Assembly: GCA_016927595.1 (NCBI GenBank)
Contig: JAFGMI010000008.1
Span: forward strand, 1-64,000
Origin: Melioribacteraceae bacterium
Lineage (GTDB): Bacteria; Bacteroidota; Ignavibacteria; Ignavibacteriales; Melioribacteraceae
Length of the DNA stretch: 64,000 nucleotides
Direction of reading: 5' to 3'
A program made the translations under genes and the position numbers. Positions 9,176 through 18,281 of this stretch are shown piece by piece (position 1 is the first letter of the stretch; every line of letters starts with the position of its first letter). The notes under the pieces are model-generated. The model worked only from the letters and a program-made list of their open reading frames with translations. It ran no database searches and was not told the origin of the DNA.

Positions 9176-9200
9176 AGCGGTTATACCGCTTTTTCTTTTT
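9174..9200 (+). terminator. Rho-independent terminator
   Basis: A perfect 8-bp stem AAAGCGGT / ACCGCTTT with a 3-base loop is followed by TTCTTTTT. It overlaps the stop codon of the small basic protein gene. Confidence 0.88.
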
Positions 9201-9379
9201 ATTACCTAAAAACTTTCGTAGGTGTTTGATTAATTGTAATTTTTTTTTATCTTCAAACGCTACGCAGAGCGACTGACCTATTAAAACTAGATAAAATTTT
9301 ACTTCATGCGTGGTTAGATTTTTAACCGTTATCGCAGTGGCTTCATTTTGAAACGAGACGAAAAGAAAGGGAGTGTAAA

Positions 9380-10753
9380 ATGATAAAAGACAAAACAATG
9401 AAATTTTACGGAATGAGGGATTTGGACAGATTGCCTCAATTAACGGGATTATCGGAACATCAGAAATTTGAAATTAAGGTTGTATCTCATGTGTTGCCGT
9501 TCCGGACCAACAGTTATATTGTTGATGAACTAATAGACTGGAATAATATTCCGAACGATCCCATGTTTCAGCTTACTTTTGTACAGAAAGAAATGCTAGA
9601 ACCTGAACACTTTAACAAGATGGCAAAAGTTATTTCACGCGGATCAAATGCTGATGAGATAAAATCAGTTTCGCACGCAATCAGGATGGAATTAAAACCG
9701 CATCCGGCAGGGCAGATGACCGCAAATGTGCCGTTGATGGATGATGAACCCGTTCCTGGTGTTCAGCATAAATACAGGGAAACATGTCTGGTATTTCCTT
9801 CGAGCGGACAAACATGTCATGCTTACTGCACTTTTTGTTTCCGCTGGGCGCAGTTTGTAGGGATTAATGATTTAAAGTTTGCTACCGACGAGTCTAAAAG
9901 ATTCCAGAAATACATCCGTGAACATAAAGAACTTACTGATGTACTTTTCACCGGCGGCGATCCGATGGTTATGACACTGCCAAAACTCGAAGCCTACATC
10001 CTGCCTTTGCTTGAACCTGAATTCGATCATATTCAAAACATTCGTATCGGCACAAAATCGCTTTCATACTGGCCATACAAATATGTTACCGATAAAGACG
10101 CCGATGGAATAATGAGATTGTTTGAAAAAGTTGTTGAATCGGGGAAACATCTTGCAATTATGGCTCACTTCAGTCACTGGGTAGAGTTACAGACTCCGGT
10201 TGTACGGGAAGCAATCAAAAGAATAAGGAATACAGGTGCTGAAATAAGGTCGCAGTCTCCCGTACTAAGACATATAAATGACAACGCAGCTGTATGGTCG
10301 AGGATGTGGAAAGAGCAGGTAAAAATGGGAATTATTCCATATTACATGTTTGTGGAAAGAAAGACCGGTGCCGAGAACTATTTTGAAATTCCATTATATA
10401 AAACTTTTGAGATATTCAGGGAAGCTTATACGTCGCTTTCCGGATTGCACCGAACGGTTCGGGGACCGTCTATGTCCGCTATGCCCGGCAAGGTTGCGAT
10501 AGACGGTATTGAAACTATAAGAGGCGAGAAGGTATTCGTACTTAGTTTTATACAGGGCAGAAAAGCCGAATGGGTCAGGCGACCGTTTTTTGCAAAATAC
10601 AGCGAAACAGCTACATGGCTTGACCAACTTAAGCCGGCATGGAGAGAAGAGAAGTTTTTCTATAAAGATGAGCTTGATCAGATACTGCAGGAGAAAGCCG
10701 ATAAGTACGATAATCTGCCAAATATAAAACCATCTGTTTCCGGAGCCGCATAG
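9380..10753 (+). CDS. KamA-family radical SAM aminomutase-like enzyme
   Basis: A 457-residue relative of lysine 2,3-aminomutase. The radical-SAM cluster motif is C-H-A-Y-C-T-F-C, with Cys146, Cys150 and Cys153. The FTGGDPMV block that contacts SAM follows at about residue 193. The presumed PLP-binding lysine is Lys371 in SAMPGKVAIDG, where classical lysine aminomutases have a Gly-rich PGGGGK. AAGGGAG lies just upstream of the ATG. Known family members move an amino group on lysine, glutamate or related substrates; the substrate of this branch is not evident. No lysine-fermentation genes lie nearby, so a role in osmolyte (beta-amino acid) or amino-acid metabolism is only a guess. Confidence 0.85.
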   Translation: MIKDKTMKFYGMRDLDRLPQLTGLSEHQKFEIKVVSHVLPFRTNSYIVDELIDWNNIPNDPMFQLTFVQKEMLEPEHFNKMAKVISRGSNADEIKSVSHAIRMELKPHPAGQMTANVPLMDDEPVPGVQHKYRETCLVFPSSGQTCHAYCTFCFRWAQFVGINDLKFATDESKRFQKYIREHKELTDVLFTGGDPMVMTLPKLEAYILPLLEPEFDHIQNIRIGTKSLSYWPYKYVTDKDADGIMRLFEKVVESGKHLAIMAHFSHWVELQTPVVREAIKRIRNTGAEIRSQSPVLRHINDNAAVWSRMWKEQVKMGIIPYYMFVERKTGAENYFEIPLYKTFEIFREAYTSLSGLHRTVRGPSMSAMPGKVAIDGIETIRGEKVFVLSFIQGRKAEWVRRPFFAKYSETATWLDQLKPAWREEKFFYKDELDQILQEKADKYDNLPNIKPSVSGAA

Positions 10754-10951
10754 AGAGTAAATGAGGTTGTTGAAAAAGAAATCATTTTTATTTCGATTCC
10801 GGCACAACTTCCTTATAAGGTAAAACCTGATGGCGGGGAAGAAAACCTGATTCAATTAAAAACCGGACGGATACTAAGGAAGAATATATTACTGGAACGT
10901 AAGTTTAAGAAGTTTTAAGTCATGCTTTAAGAAAACTAACAGCTTGATAAT

Positions 10952-11494
10952 TTACCCGGAAACTACTTCCAGATTTGGGTTAACTTCACGTCTAAGAAGA
11001 TTTTCTATTGCGACCAGCGTACCTCTTATCGCACTCGGGCAGGATCCGCACGCACCCTGATACCTGATTGTTAAAATTGTCCCCTCAAGACCCAGTACTT
11101 CAAGACCACCGCCGTCACCGGCAAGTGCAGGTCTTACTCTTTGATCCAGAAGCTGATTGATTTGTTTAAGTAGCTCTGTCTCTGCAGCGGAGGTACCTTC
11201 GATCTTTTTTTCAGGCGGAATAAGATTTATATCAAAATTTTTTATGAACTCAACAAAAGGTTTTTGAATCTGTCCCCAGCTTGTTCCGGGATCCTTTTCA
11301 ATAGTTATAAATTTATCCATGTAAAATACCGATACGACACCATCAATTTCAAAAATACCTTTAGCCAGCGGATCTTTATCGGCTTCTTCCTTATTAGTAT
11401 AATTCCTTGTCTCGGCGTTTAGTAGCCTTTCATTCAAAATGAATTTAAGTGCCTGCGGATTTGGAGTAAGATCAACATCCTGAACTATAAGCAT
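10952..11494 (-). CDS. Nfu/NifU-type iron-sulfur carrier
   Basis: A 180-residue protein with two domains. Residues ~1-88 form the Nfu N-terminal domain (TPNPQALKFIL, then VVSVFYMDKFITI). Residues ~105-176 form the NifU C-terminal domain, whose GACGSCPS motif places the cluster-binding Cys149 and Cys152. The linker region VRPALAGDGGG is also typical. It would carry and hand over Fe-S clusters, for example to the radical SAM enzymes encoded nearby (KamA-like, MiaB). A GAGG Shine-Dalgarno precedes the ATG. It is convergent with the KamA-like gene. Confidence 0.93.
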   Translation of the reverse strand: MLIVQDVDLTPNPQALKFILNERLLNAETRNYTNKEEADKDPLAKGIFEIDGVVSVFYMDKFITIEKDPGTSWGQIQKPFVEFIKNFDINLIPPEKKIEGTSAAETELLKQINQLLDQRVRPALAGDGGGLEVLGLEGTILTIRYQGACGSCPSAIRGTLVAIENLLRREVNPNLEVVSG

Positions 11495-11610
11495 ATTTTC
11501 CTCTTTAATTACTTTTCTTAAATAACCACATTAAAATAATAATAGTTCAATTTACATTTTGTCGTAATAAAAATAAACGAACTTCTGGTAATAATATGTA
11601 GCCGTAATTA

Positions 11611-12297
11611 TTAACCGTGTCTCGTTCTGTTGTCAATAATTAAAACAAATTCTCCTTTCATTTTCCTTTTTTTTACAATTTCCGAAATTTCATGCACCGG
11701 ACCCCGATAAATATTTTCATCTTTTTCTGTGAGCCTGTAAGCAAGTACGACAGGTTGAAATTTACCGAAAAAACTCTCGACTTCTTCCAGCATTTTCTGA
11801 AGTCTGTAAGGAGTTTCCATTAATACAATGATATCGTTAATTCGTTTCAATGAAAGGTATTCTTTGCGGCGCTCATCTTTTTTGGGTGAAAGCCAGCCAT
11901 AAAAATAAAACTTTTCGATGTGTAAATTTGATCCTGTAATTGCCGGAATTAATGAGTTCACGCCGGGTATTATTACAATTTTAATCTTATAAGAAATTGC
12001 AAGGTCTAACAGATAATGACCAGGATCGGAAAACAGAGGTGTTCCGCAGTCGGATATGAGTGCAGCATTCTTTCCATTGTGAATGAGGTTTATTATTTCC
12101 GGTGAATTTTCCTTTTCGTTATGCTCGTTTACAGAATATAATTCTTTTTCAATTTCGTAATCCGATAGTAACCGTCGGGCAGCTTTAAACTCTTCGCAGA
12201 CAATAAAATCAACTTCCCTCAGTATTTTCAATGCACGTATAGTGATATCATCTTTATTGCCGATTGGCGTAGATACTATATAAAGTGTTCCTGCCAA
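11611..12297 (-). CDS. rsmI: RsmI-like tetrapyrrole-methylase-fold rRNA methyltransferase
   Basis: A 228-residue SAM-dependent methyltransferase. The start MAGTLYIVSTPIGNKDDITIRAL (here in part, LYIVSTPIGN), DFIVCEE, ALISDCGTPLFSDPG, IPGVNSL, and ETPYR are RsmI signature blocks. RsmI 2'-O-methylates C1402 of 16S rRNA. The protein is about 50 residues shorter than E. coli RsmI and lacks its C-terminal extension, so it may be a shortened orthologue or a paralogue with another target. It begins 15 bases after proS on the same strand and is probably co-transcribed. Confidence 0.82.
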   Translation of the reverse strand: MAGTLYIVSTPIGNKDDITIRALKILREVDFIVCEEFKAARRLLSDYEIEKELYSVNEHNEKENSPEIINLIHNGKNAALISDCGTPLFSDPGHYLLDLAISYKIKIVIIPGVNSLIPAITGSNLHIEKFYFYGWLSPKKDERRKEYLSLKRINDIIVLMETPYRLQKMLEEVESFFGKFQPVVLAYRLTEKDENIYRGPVHEISEIVKKRKMKGEFVLIIDNRTRHG

Positions 12298-12312
12298 AGT
12301 TAATCCGATGTG

Positions 12313-14001
12313 TTATTGTAATAATTCTTTCAACTTTAATTTTAGTTCGTCCAGAGCGATAGTATCTTTATCACCTGTACGTCTGTTTTTAATCTCCACC
12401 TTTCCTTCTTTTAGGTTGCGCTCGCCGATAATTATCTGCACGGGCATCCCCAGAAGATCGGCATCATTGAACTTAAATCCGGCTGATGCATCAATTCTGT
12501 CGTCGAATAAAACTTCATAACCTGCCTTTGAAAGCTCATCGTACAACTCGTTGCTTTTATTAGCAATAAGCTCGCTCTTCATGTTTAATGCGATAAGATG
12601 AATACTGAAAGGTGCAAGAGTTGTATCCCAAATGATACCTTTATCGTCATAATTCTGTTCAATGTAACAGGCAAGAACTCTTTCGCATCCAATGCCGTAG
12701 GATCCCATTATCGCCGGGTGAGACTCTCCTTTTTCGTCGAGATAATACACACCCAGTGCTTCAGAATATTTAGTACCGAGTTTAAAAATATGTCCGAGTT
12801 CTATAGCTTTGAAAACTTCAAGCTTACCGTTGCAACGCGGACAACCTTCGCCCGATTCAACGCTTCGCAGATCAAAATATTCGATTGCGGGAACATCTCT
12901 TTTCAAGTCTAATCCGCCGATGTGGTAATCATTCTTATTTGCGCCGCTGTAAAGATTATTCCCGTTTCTTAATCGGTTGTCTGCAATAATTCTATGTTTA
13001 AATCCTATTGGACCAATAGAACCGGCATCGGCACCTGTAATGTTCTGCAGCTCTTCCGGGTGACCGGGTCTTACGTCACCGCCAATCACCGTGTTAAGTT
13101 TTGTTTCGTTAACCTCATCGTTTCCCGACATAAGCACAAGCAGCGGCTCGCCGTTGTGTATGTAAACTCTGGACTTAGCAGTTTCGCGCTGGTTGATTTT
13201 CAGGAATTCACAAAGCTCGTCGATGCTTTTTACATCAGGTGTATGAATCTCATAAAGTTCTTTACTGTTATCATCTCTGTTAACTGTTTCAATTTTAGAA
13301 GTAGCAACTTCAACATTAGCAGCGTAACTGCAGCTTTCGCAGTAAGCCACAGTATCTTCACCGGCATCGGATTTTACCATAAACTCTTCGGATTTATTTC
13401 CGCCCATGGCGCCGCTCGAAGCACCAACAACAAAGTATTTTAATCCGCATCTGTCGAAAATTTTACGATACGCCTGGTCGTGCAACTCGTAAGCTTTATC
13501 AAGATCTTCCCAGGTCGCGTCAAACGTATAGGAATCCTTCATCAAAAATTGTCTGCCTCTTATCACACCGCTTCTTGGTCTTGGTTCGTTCCTGAATTTC
13601 GTCTGTATCTGGTACCAGATTTGCGGCAAATCCTTATAAGATTTAAGCGTTCCTTTTGCATGAAAGGCCATTATCTCTTCATGTGTAGGTGCAAGCACAT
13701 ATTCCCTGTTCTTAACATGAAACAATATATCACCGAAACCCTCAACCCTTCCGGTTGCCTCCCAGATTTCTTTGGGATTCAGACCAGGCAGATGAAATTC
13801 CTGCCCGCCGATTGCGTTCATTTCTTCACGAATAATGTCGGTTATTTTCCTGAGAACTTTATATCCCAGAGGGAGGAAAGAGTAAATACCGGCTGATACC
13901 ATTCTTACCATACCCGTCCGGAGCATTAAAATATGGCTTGGGATTACCGCATCGGCAGGTACTTCCTTGAGCGTCGGGACAAACGATTTGCTTAATTTCA
14001 T
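12313..14001 (-). CDS. proS: Prolyl-tRNA synthetase, bacterial type
   Basis: A 562-residue class II synthetase. Motif blocks: MVSAGIYSFLPLGYKVL near the N-terminus, APTHEEI (~132), the class II motif 2 region FRNEPRPRSGVIRGRQFLMKD (in part RPRSGVIRGREF-like), and GSYGIGCERVL (~433). Between motifs 2 and 3 is the ~180-residue insertion typical of bacterial ProRS, which removes Ala from tRNA(Pro). The separate YbaK protein at 8478-8942 would deal with Cys. The rsmI-like gene lies 15 bases downstream. Confidence 0.96.
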   Translation of the reverse strand: MKLSKSFVPTLKEVPADAVIPSHILMLRTGMVRMVSAGIYSFLPLGYKVLRKITDIIREEMNAIGGQEFHLPGLNPKEIWEATGRVEGFGDILFHVKNREYVLAPTHEEIMAFHAKGTLKSYKDLPQIWYQIQTKFRNEPRPRSGVIRGRQFLMKDSYTFDATWEDLDKAYELHDQAYRKIFDRCGLKYFVVGASSGAMGGNKSEEFMVKSDAGEDTVAYCESCSYAANVEVATSKIETVNRDDNSKELYEIHTPDVKSIDELCEFLKINQRETAKSRVYIHNGEPLLVLMSGNDEVNETKLNTVIGGDVRPGHPEELQNITGADAGSIGPIGFKHRIIADNRLRNGNNLYSGANKNDYHIGGLDLKRDVPAIEYFDLRSVESGEGCPRCNGKLEVFKAIELGHIFKLGTKYSEALGVYYLDEKGESHPAIMGSYGIGCERVLACYIEQNYDDKGIIWDTTLAPFSIHLIALNMKSELIANKSNELYDELSKAGYEVLFDDRIDASAGFKFNDADLLGMPVQIIIGERNLKEGKVEIKNRRTGDKDTIALDELKLKLKELLQ

Positions 14002-14237
14002 TCTAATTTTCTTTAATTGGTAAATAAAGTTTCAAAATTACGAAAAGTGGAGTGTAATTCAAAGATGGCTGTAGTCCGGCGATGGATATTATTATCGGTG
14101 CGTGTTAATGTCATTCGGTTTATTAGACAGTTATTAAGCGTTCTGATGAATTGTGCCTGTAGATAATTCTAACCTTAATTTAATTGAAAATAATATTTAC
14201 CTTGGCTAACTTGATTTACCGATAAATCTTTAAATAC

Positions 14238-14639
14238 TTGGAACGGATAAACATTAGTTCGGGTGCAAAGTGGGAAGACATTGTCGGCTACTCGCGGGCT
14301 GTAAGGACCGGCAATAATATATTTATTGCTGGCACAACCTCAGTTGATGAAAACGGATTTGTAGTCGGTAAGGGAGATGCATATGAGCAGACAGTATTTA
14401 TTCTCATGAAAATTGAGAAAGCCCTGAATAAAGCGGGAGCCTGTTTTAAAGATGTGGTCAGGACAAGAATGTATGTTACGGATATAAACTTATGAGAACA
14501 GATTGCGAAGGCTCATCATGAAATATTCAGCGGAATAAAACCGGAAGCCACAATGATTGAGGTGTCATCTTTAATTAATAAAGATCTTTTGATTGAAATT
14601 GAAGCCGGCGCAGTTATAACAAAAGAGATAAAAGAATGA
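14238..14639 (+). pseudogene. RidA-family gene interrupted by one in-frame TGA
   Basis: Codons 1-85 from a TTG start at 14238 encode MERINISSGAKWEDIVGYS and continue through RTRMYVTDINL, a normal RidA front half. A TGA follows at 14493-14495 where relatives carry a Trp codon (TGG). The same frame then runs on for 47 codons (EQIAKAHHEIFSGIKPEAT..., IEVSSL, LLIEIEAGAV) to a proper TGA at 14637-14639. That end overlaps the ATG of the next gene by four bases (ATGA), as expected for an intact operon gene. RidA proteins deaminate reactive enamine/imine intermediates. The likely explanations are a recent nonsense mutation, a sequencing error, or readthrough. UGA is a normal stop elsewhere in the window. 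Confidence 0.85.
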
Positions 14640-15478
14640 GCGAATTTAACCCTTTGTATCAGGATCCGCCGGGGAGAGATGATAATTTTCCTTCCACAAT
14701 GAAACCTTTGATTATTCCTAGTGAAGGGGAAAAACTTCTCGGGACGTTGATGATAGCTCAGGGAAAAAAGTCTCATCCACTCATTATTCTCTTGCACGGA
14801 TTCCCCGGCAATGAGACAAATATGGATATAGCACATGCTGCAAGGCGTGCAGGCTGGAACGTCTTAATATTTCATTACAGAGGATCATGGGGCAGCAGCG
14901 GAGATTACTCGTTCGGCAATTGTATTCAGGATGTACAGAATGTTATTGAATATATGACGGGGAAAACCGGCAATCATGAATATATTGTTGACGAATCGAA
15001 GATAGTACTTGCAGGACACAGTCTCGGCGGCTTTGCAGCTTTAATGAATTTAACGGTTCATGATAATATAAAAAATTGCGCTTTCCTGGCAGGATTCAAT
15101 TTCGGATATGTTTCAAAAATAATAAGCACACTTCCGAATGGTAAGGAACTGACTCTGGAAAGACTCGAATTCGATTCCAAAATGGTCAACAACGCCTCTT
15201 CCGAATCGCTTTTTAACGAGATGATTCTAAACCGTGAATCATGGGATCTTGCAGCTGTTGTCAAGAAATTAAATCACAAGAATCTGCTGATGATAGGTGC
15301 AGAGTACGATAATGTAGCCCCGATTGAACTGCATAACAAACCTTTGGTAAATGCAATAACTCAAAACAATTCAATAAAGTTACACGAACACATTATAAAA
15401 GCCGGTCATTCGTTTTCAGATAAAAGGATAGAACTGACATCAGTTTTTTTAGACTGGCTTGATAATATTAAACTCTAA
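14636..15478 (+). CDS. Alpha/beta hydrolase
   Basis: A 280-residue cytoplasmic hydrolase without a signal peptide. LLHGFPGNETN (~53) forms the oxyanion region, the nucleophile elbow is GHSLGG with Ser129, and the likely catalytic His is in IIKAGHSFSDK near the C-terminus. The fold resembles acyl-peptidase/esterase-type hydrolases (dienelactone-hydrolase-like). Substrate unknown. The ATG overlaps the stop of the ridA frame by four bases, and the decarboxylase gene follows directly, so ridA, hydrolase and decarboxylase probably form one transcript. Confidence 0.87.
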   Translation: MSEFNPLYQDPPGRDDNFPSTMKPLIIPSEGEKLLGTLMIAQGKKSHPLIILLHGFPGNETNMDIAHAARRAGWNVLIFHYRGSWGSSGDYSFGNCIQDVQNVIEYMTGKTGNHEYIVDESKIVLAGHSLGGFAALMNLTVHDNIKNCAFLAGFNFGYVSKIISTLPNGKELTLERLEFDSKMVNNASSESLFNEMILNRESWDLAAVVKKLNHKNLLMIGAEYDNVAPIELHNKPLVNAITQNNSIKLHEHIIKAGHSFSDKRIELTSVFLDWLDNIKL

Positions 15479-15488
15479 TAATCAAAGA

Positions 15489-16937
15489 ATGCGAATGAAA
15501 AATCTCAACGATATGCCGGCAGAAGAATTCAGGAAATATGGTCATGAATTAATAGACTGGGTTGCCGATTATCTGGTAGAAGTAGGGAACAAACCAGCTC
15601 TGGCGCAGATTAATCCGGGTGATATTAAATCCAAACTACCTGCCGATCCACCCAACGAACCAGAAGCTTTTGATTTAATCATAAAGGATTTGAATGAAAT
15701 AATTATTCCGGGTATGACTCACTGGAATCACCCGCGATTTAATGCGTACTTTAACTCTTCGGCGAGCGGACCGGGAATACTTGCAGAACTTGTCAGCGGG
15801 GCATTTAATATAAACGGGATGCTCTGGAAATCATGCCCTTCCGCTACCGAACTTGAAGAAGTTGTTTTGGGTTGGCTGAGGCAAATGATAGGCTTGCCGG
15901 ATAATTTCTGGGGAATAATTTACGAAGGCGGTTCAGTCAGCAGCATGCATGGTATTGCAGCGGCAAGAGAAAATATTAAAGATGCCTCTCTGAGACAGAA
16001 AGGGTTAACGGGAAGATCTGACCTTGGAAGGTTAAGATTGTATCTTACCGAGCATTCCCACAGTTCTGTTGAGAAAGGTGCTGTAACATTAGGCGTCGGT
16101 TTGGAAGGTATAAAAAAAATTCCTGTTGACGATAAATTCAGAATGATACCGGATGAACTTCAGAAAGCAATAGATGAGGATAGAAAAGCAGGTTGGCTGC
16201 CTTTTTGTGTCGTAGGTACCGTGGGTACAACATCCACCACAAGTATAGATCCAATTCCCGAAATTGCAGAAATATGTGAACGTGAAAAATTATGGCTGCA
16301 CGTTGACGCTGCACACGCCGGTACAGCTGCAATTGTTCCTGAGTTAAAACACATCCTGAACGGGTGCGAAAGAGCTGATTCATTTGTGCTTAATCCGCAT
16401 AAGTGGATGTTCGTCCCAATAGATTTAAGTGTATTCTATACGAAGAAACCTGAAATTTTGAAGCGAGCATTCAGCCTTGTTCCGGAATACCTGAAAACCG
16501 ATGAGGATTCGGAAGTTATCAATTATATGGATTACGGCATTACTCTTGGACGACGTTTTCGCTCGCTAAAACTTTGGTTTGTAATCCGATATTTTGGAGT
16601 AAACGGAATAATTGAAAGGATCCGCGAACACATAAGGCTCGGAAAATTGTTTGAGAAATTTATTGATGAAAGCAGCAGGTTTGAGAAATTGGCGCCGGTA
16701 ACGTTAAGTACGGTTTGTTTTCGTGCACTCGTTCAGGATATGAATGCGTCAGAATTGAATAATTTCAACAGGAATCTGATGAATAATGTCAATAACACAG
16801 GTATTACCTTTATTTCTCATACGATACTGAACGGAATATTTACAATCAGATTTGTAGTATCGAGCATAAGAACGAAAGAAGAAGATGTTATTAAAGTCTG
16901 GAAGATTTTAAATGGGGTTTATGAAAGAATGATATAA
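15489..16937 (+). CDS. PLP-dependent (group II, AADC-like) decarboxylase
   Basis: About 482 residues from the ATG at 15489; an in-frame start at 15459 would overlap the hydrolase gene, and 15495 is also possible. The protein aligns in pattern with aromatic-L-amino-acid decarboxylases: WNHPRFNAYFN, AATELE-like SATELEEVVL, HVDAAHAG with Asp273 contacting the PLP ring nitrogen, and LNPHKWMF with Lys305 as the Schiff-base lysine. Family members decarboxylate Trp, Tyr, Dopa, Phe or Glu-like substrates. The specificity cannot be decided here. A strong terminator follows. Confidence 0.9.
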   Translation: MRMKNLNDMPAEEFRKYGHELIDWVADYLVEVGNKPALAQINPGDIKSKLPADPPNEPEAFDLIIKDLNEIIIPGMTHWNHPRFNAYFNSSASGPGILAELVSGAFNINGMLWKSCPSATELEEVVLGWLRQMIGLPDNFWGIIYEGGSVSSMHGIAAARENIKDASLRQKGLTGRSDLGRLRLYLTEHSHSSVEKGAVTLGVGLEGIKKIPVDDKFRMIPDELQKAIDEDRKAGWLPFCVVGTVGTTSTTSIDPIPEIAEICEREKLWLHVDAAHAGTAAIVPELKHILNGCERADSFVLNPHKWMFVPIDLSVFYTKKPEILKRAFSLVPEYLKTDEDSEVINYMDYGITLGRRFRSLKLWFVIRYFGVNGIIERIREHIRLGKLFEKFIDESSRFEKLAPVTLSTVCFRALVQDMNASELNNFNRNLMNNVNNTGITFISHTILNGIFTIRFVVSSIRTKEEDVIKVWKILNGVYERMI

Positions 16938-16938
16938 A

Positions 16939-16970
16939 AAACTAAGGCGGTAAAATTACCGCCTTAGTTT
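16939..16970. terminator. Bidirectional terminator between the decarboxylase and csp genes
   Basis: A perfect 15-bp inverted repeat, AAACTAAGGCGGTAA / TTACCGCCTTAGTTT, with only two central bases. A-runs on one side and T-runs on the other give a U-tract in either direction. It serves the decarboxylase gene on the plus strand and the cold-shock gene on the minus strand. Confidence 0.92.
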
Positions 16971-16977
16971 CTTCAAT

Positions 16978-17187
16978 TTATGCAATTGAAACATCTTTGG
17001 CTTGTGGTCCTTTTTCTCCGTCCGTTACTTCAAACTCTACTTTTTGTCCCTCTTTTAAAGTTTTAAACCCATCTGTGTTGATTGATGAGAAATGAACAAA
17101 AATATCCGAACCGTCTTCTTTAGTTATGAAACCATATCCCTTGGATTCATTAAACCACTTAACAGTGCCCCGAGATCGCTCTGCCAT
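16978..17187 (-). CDS. csp: Cold-shock-domain protein
   Basis: A 69-residue single OB-fold RNA/DNA-binding protein. [15 protein letters not shown] carries RNP1 (KGYGFI), and DIFVHFSSI carries RNP2. The length is standard for CspA-type RNA chaperones. AAGGAG lies seven bases before the ATG. The ~385-base gap upstream leaves room for the long 5' leader that controls many csp mRNAs. Confidence 0.96.
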   Translation of the reverse strand: MAERSRGTVKWFNESKGYGFITKEDGSDIFVHFSSINTDGFKTLKEGQKVEFEVTDGEKGPQAKDVSIA

Positions 17188-17572
17188 GGGTACTCCTTAC
17201 TTATTTGTTACTTTAGTTACTTAAAAAGAGCAGAGTTTTAACTATCAGTTACTGATTTAAAGAGCCTGTTTTTCAAACTGCTTTAACTGCTCATAATAAA
17301 TGTACAACTAAAATTTTTACTTTCAAATAAATAATTGCGTTTAACCGCAGAATTTCAACTTTTACCGCAAAGAGCATTTAACAGCACTTCAACAGTTTTT
17401 TAGAAGTAAATAAACATATAGTATTTTGGATTACATAAGCAGGAAAACTAATTAAGATTGCGAAAAGACATAATGGTTTGCAGTGAAATCAAACTGATTT
17501 TTCACATATAAAATGTGGTTTAAAAAACTGAAACAGAAAATCTGTATATTTATTTAATTTTAATCGGACAGT
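17188..17572. other. Divergent csp / trpF-like intergenic region
   Basis: There is no gene in this 385-base, AT-rich region. It must hold the promoters of csp (minus) and of the trpF-like gene (plus). The part next to csp has several short inverted repeats (for example TCAGTTACTGA near 17245) and could be a structured, temperature-responsive leader. No well-defined promoter boxes stood out. Confidence 0.5.
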
Positions 17573-18268
17573 ATGAGAATTTCAAAAATAAAAGTTAAAA
17601 TTTGCTGTATTTCGTCTTCCGAAGAAGCAATGCTTGCTATCAAGTATGGGGCAGACGCAGTTGGATTAGTATCAAGCATGCCGAGTGGACCGGGTGTAAT
17701 TGAAGATGAAAAAATTTCTGAAATCGCCGCTTTAATTCCTCCGGGCATCGATTCGTTTCTTCTGACGAGTAAACAGAATGTGAACGAAATAGTAAAACAG
17801 CACGGTATATGCAGAACCAAAACCATTCAGCTTTGCGACAGGCTCTTGTACGGGACTTACCGTGAATTAAAAGAAAGACTTCCTGGGATTTCAATTGTGC
17901 AGGTTGTTCATGTTACTGATAAATCATCAGTCGATGAAGCCTGTTCTTTATCCGGTAACGTTGATGCAATACTACTCGACTCGGGGAATCAGAAACTGAA
18001 GATAAAGGAATTGGGCGGAACCGGGAGAACTCATGACTGGGAACTGAGCAGGCAAATTGTACAATTATCCGGTAAGCCTGTTTTTCTGGCAGGCGGATTG
18101 AATTCTGAAAATGTTGTTGATGCAGTTAATATTGTAAAGCCATACGGTGTGGATTTATGCTCGGGAGTAAGAACAAATGGGAAACTTAATGAAGATAAAC
18201 TAACCAGGTTTTTCAAATCATTAAGAGTTTTCAGCCACAACGGTGAAGAAGAGAATAGCGGAGTTTAG
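17573..18268 (+). CDS. trpF: Phosphoribosylanthranilate isomerase-like protein
   Basis: A 231-residue TIM-barrel protein. The catalytic pair is present: Cys11 in VKICCI and Asp136 in AILLDSG, and the phosphate-binding parts GGTGRTHDW and FLAGGLNSENV are typical. Two differences from classical TrpF are clear: KICG becomes KICC, and the usual F-x-x-x-SPR-x-V loop is replaced by LVSSMPSGPGVI. No other tryptophan gene is nearby. It may be the housekeeping isomerase placed outside the trp operon, or a paralogue with a different substrate. It is convergent with the DUF4956 gene, 13 bases apart. Confidence 0.78.
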   Translation: MRISKIKVKICCISSSEEAMLAIKYGADAVGLVSSMPSGPGVIEDEKISEIAALIPPGIDSFLLTSKQNVNEIVKQHGICRTKTIQLCDRLLYGTYRELKERLPGISIVQVVHVTDKSSVDEACSLSGNVDAILLDSGNQKLKIKELGGTGRTHDWELSRQIVQLSGKPVFLAGGLNSENVVDAVNIVKPYGVDLCSGVRTNGKLNEDKLTRFFKSLRVFSHNGEEENSGV

Positions 18269-18281
18269 TTTAGAACCGTAA

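Noticed and set aside
14493-14495. Reassigned UGA codon (UGA read as Trp)
   Set aside because: Many intact genes in the window end in TGA without readthrough homology, so the code is standard.
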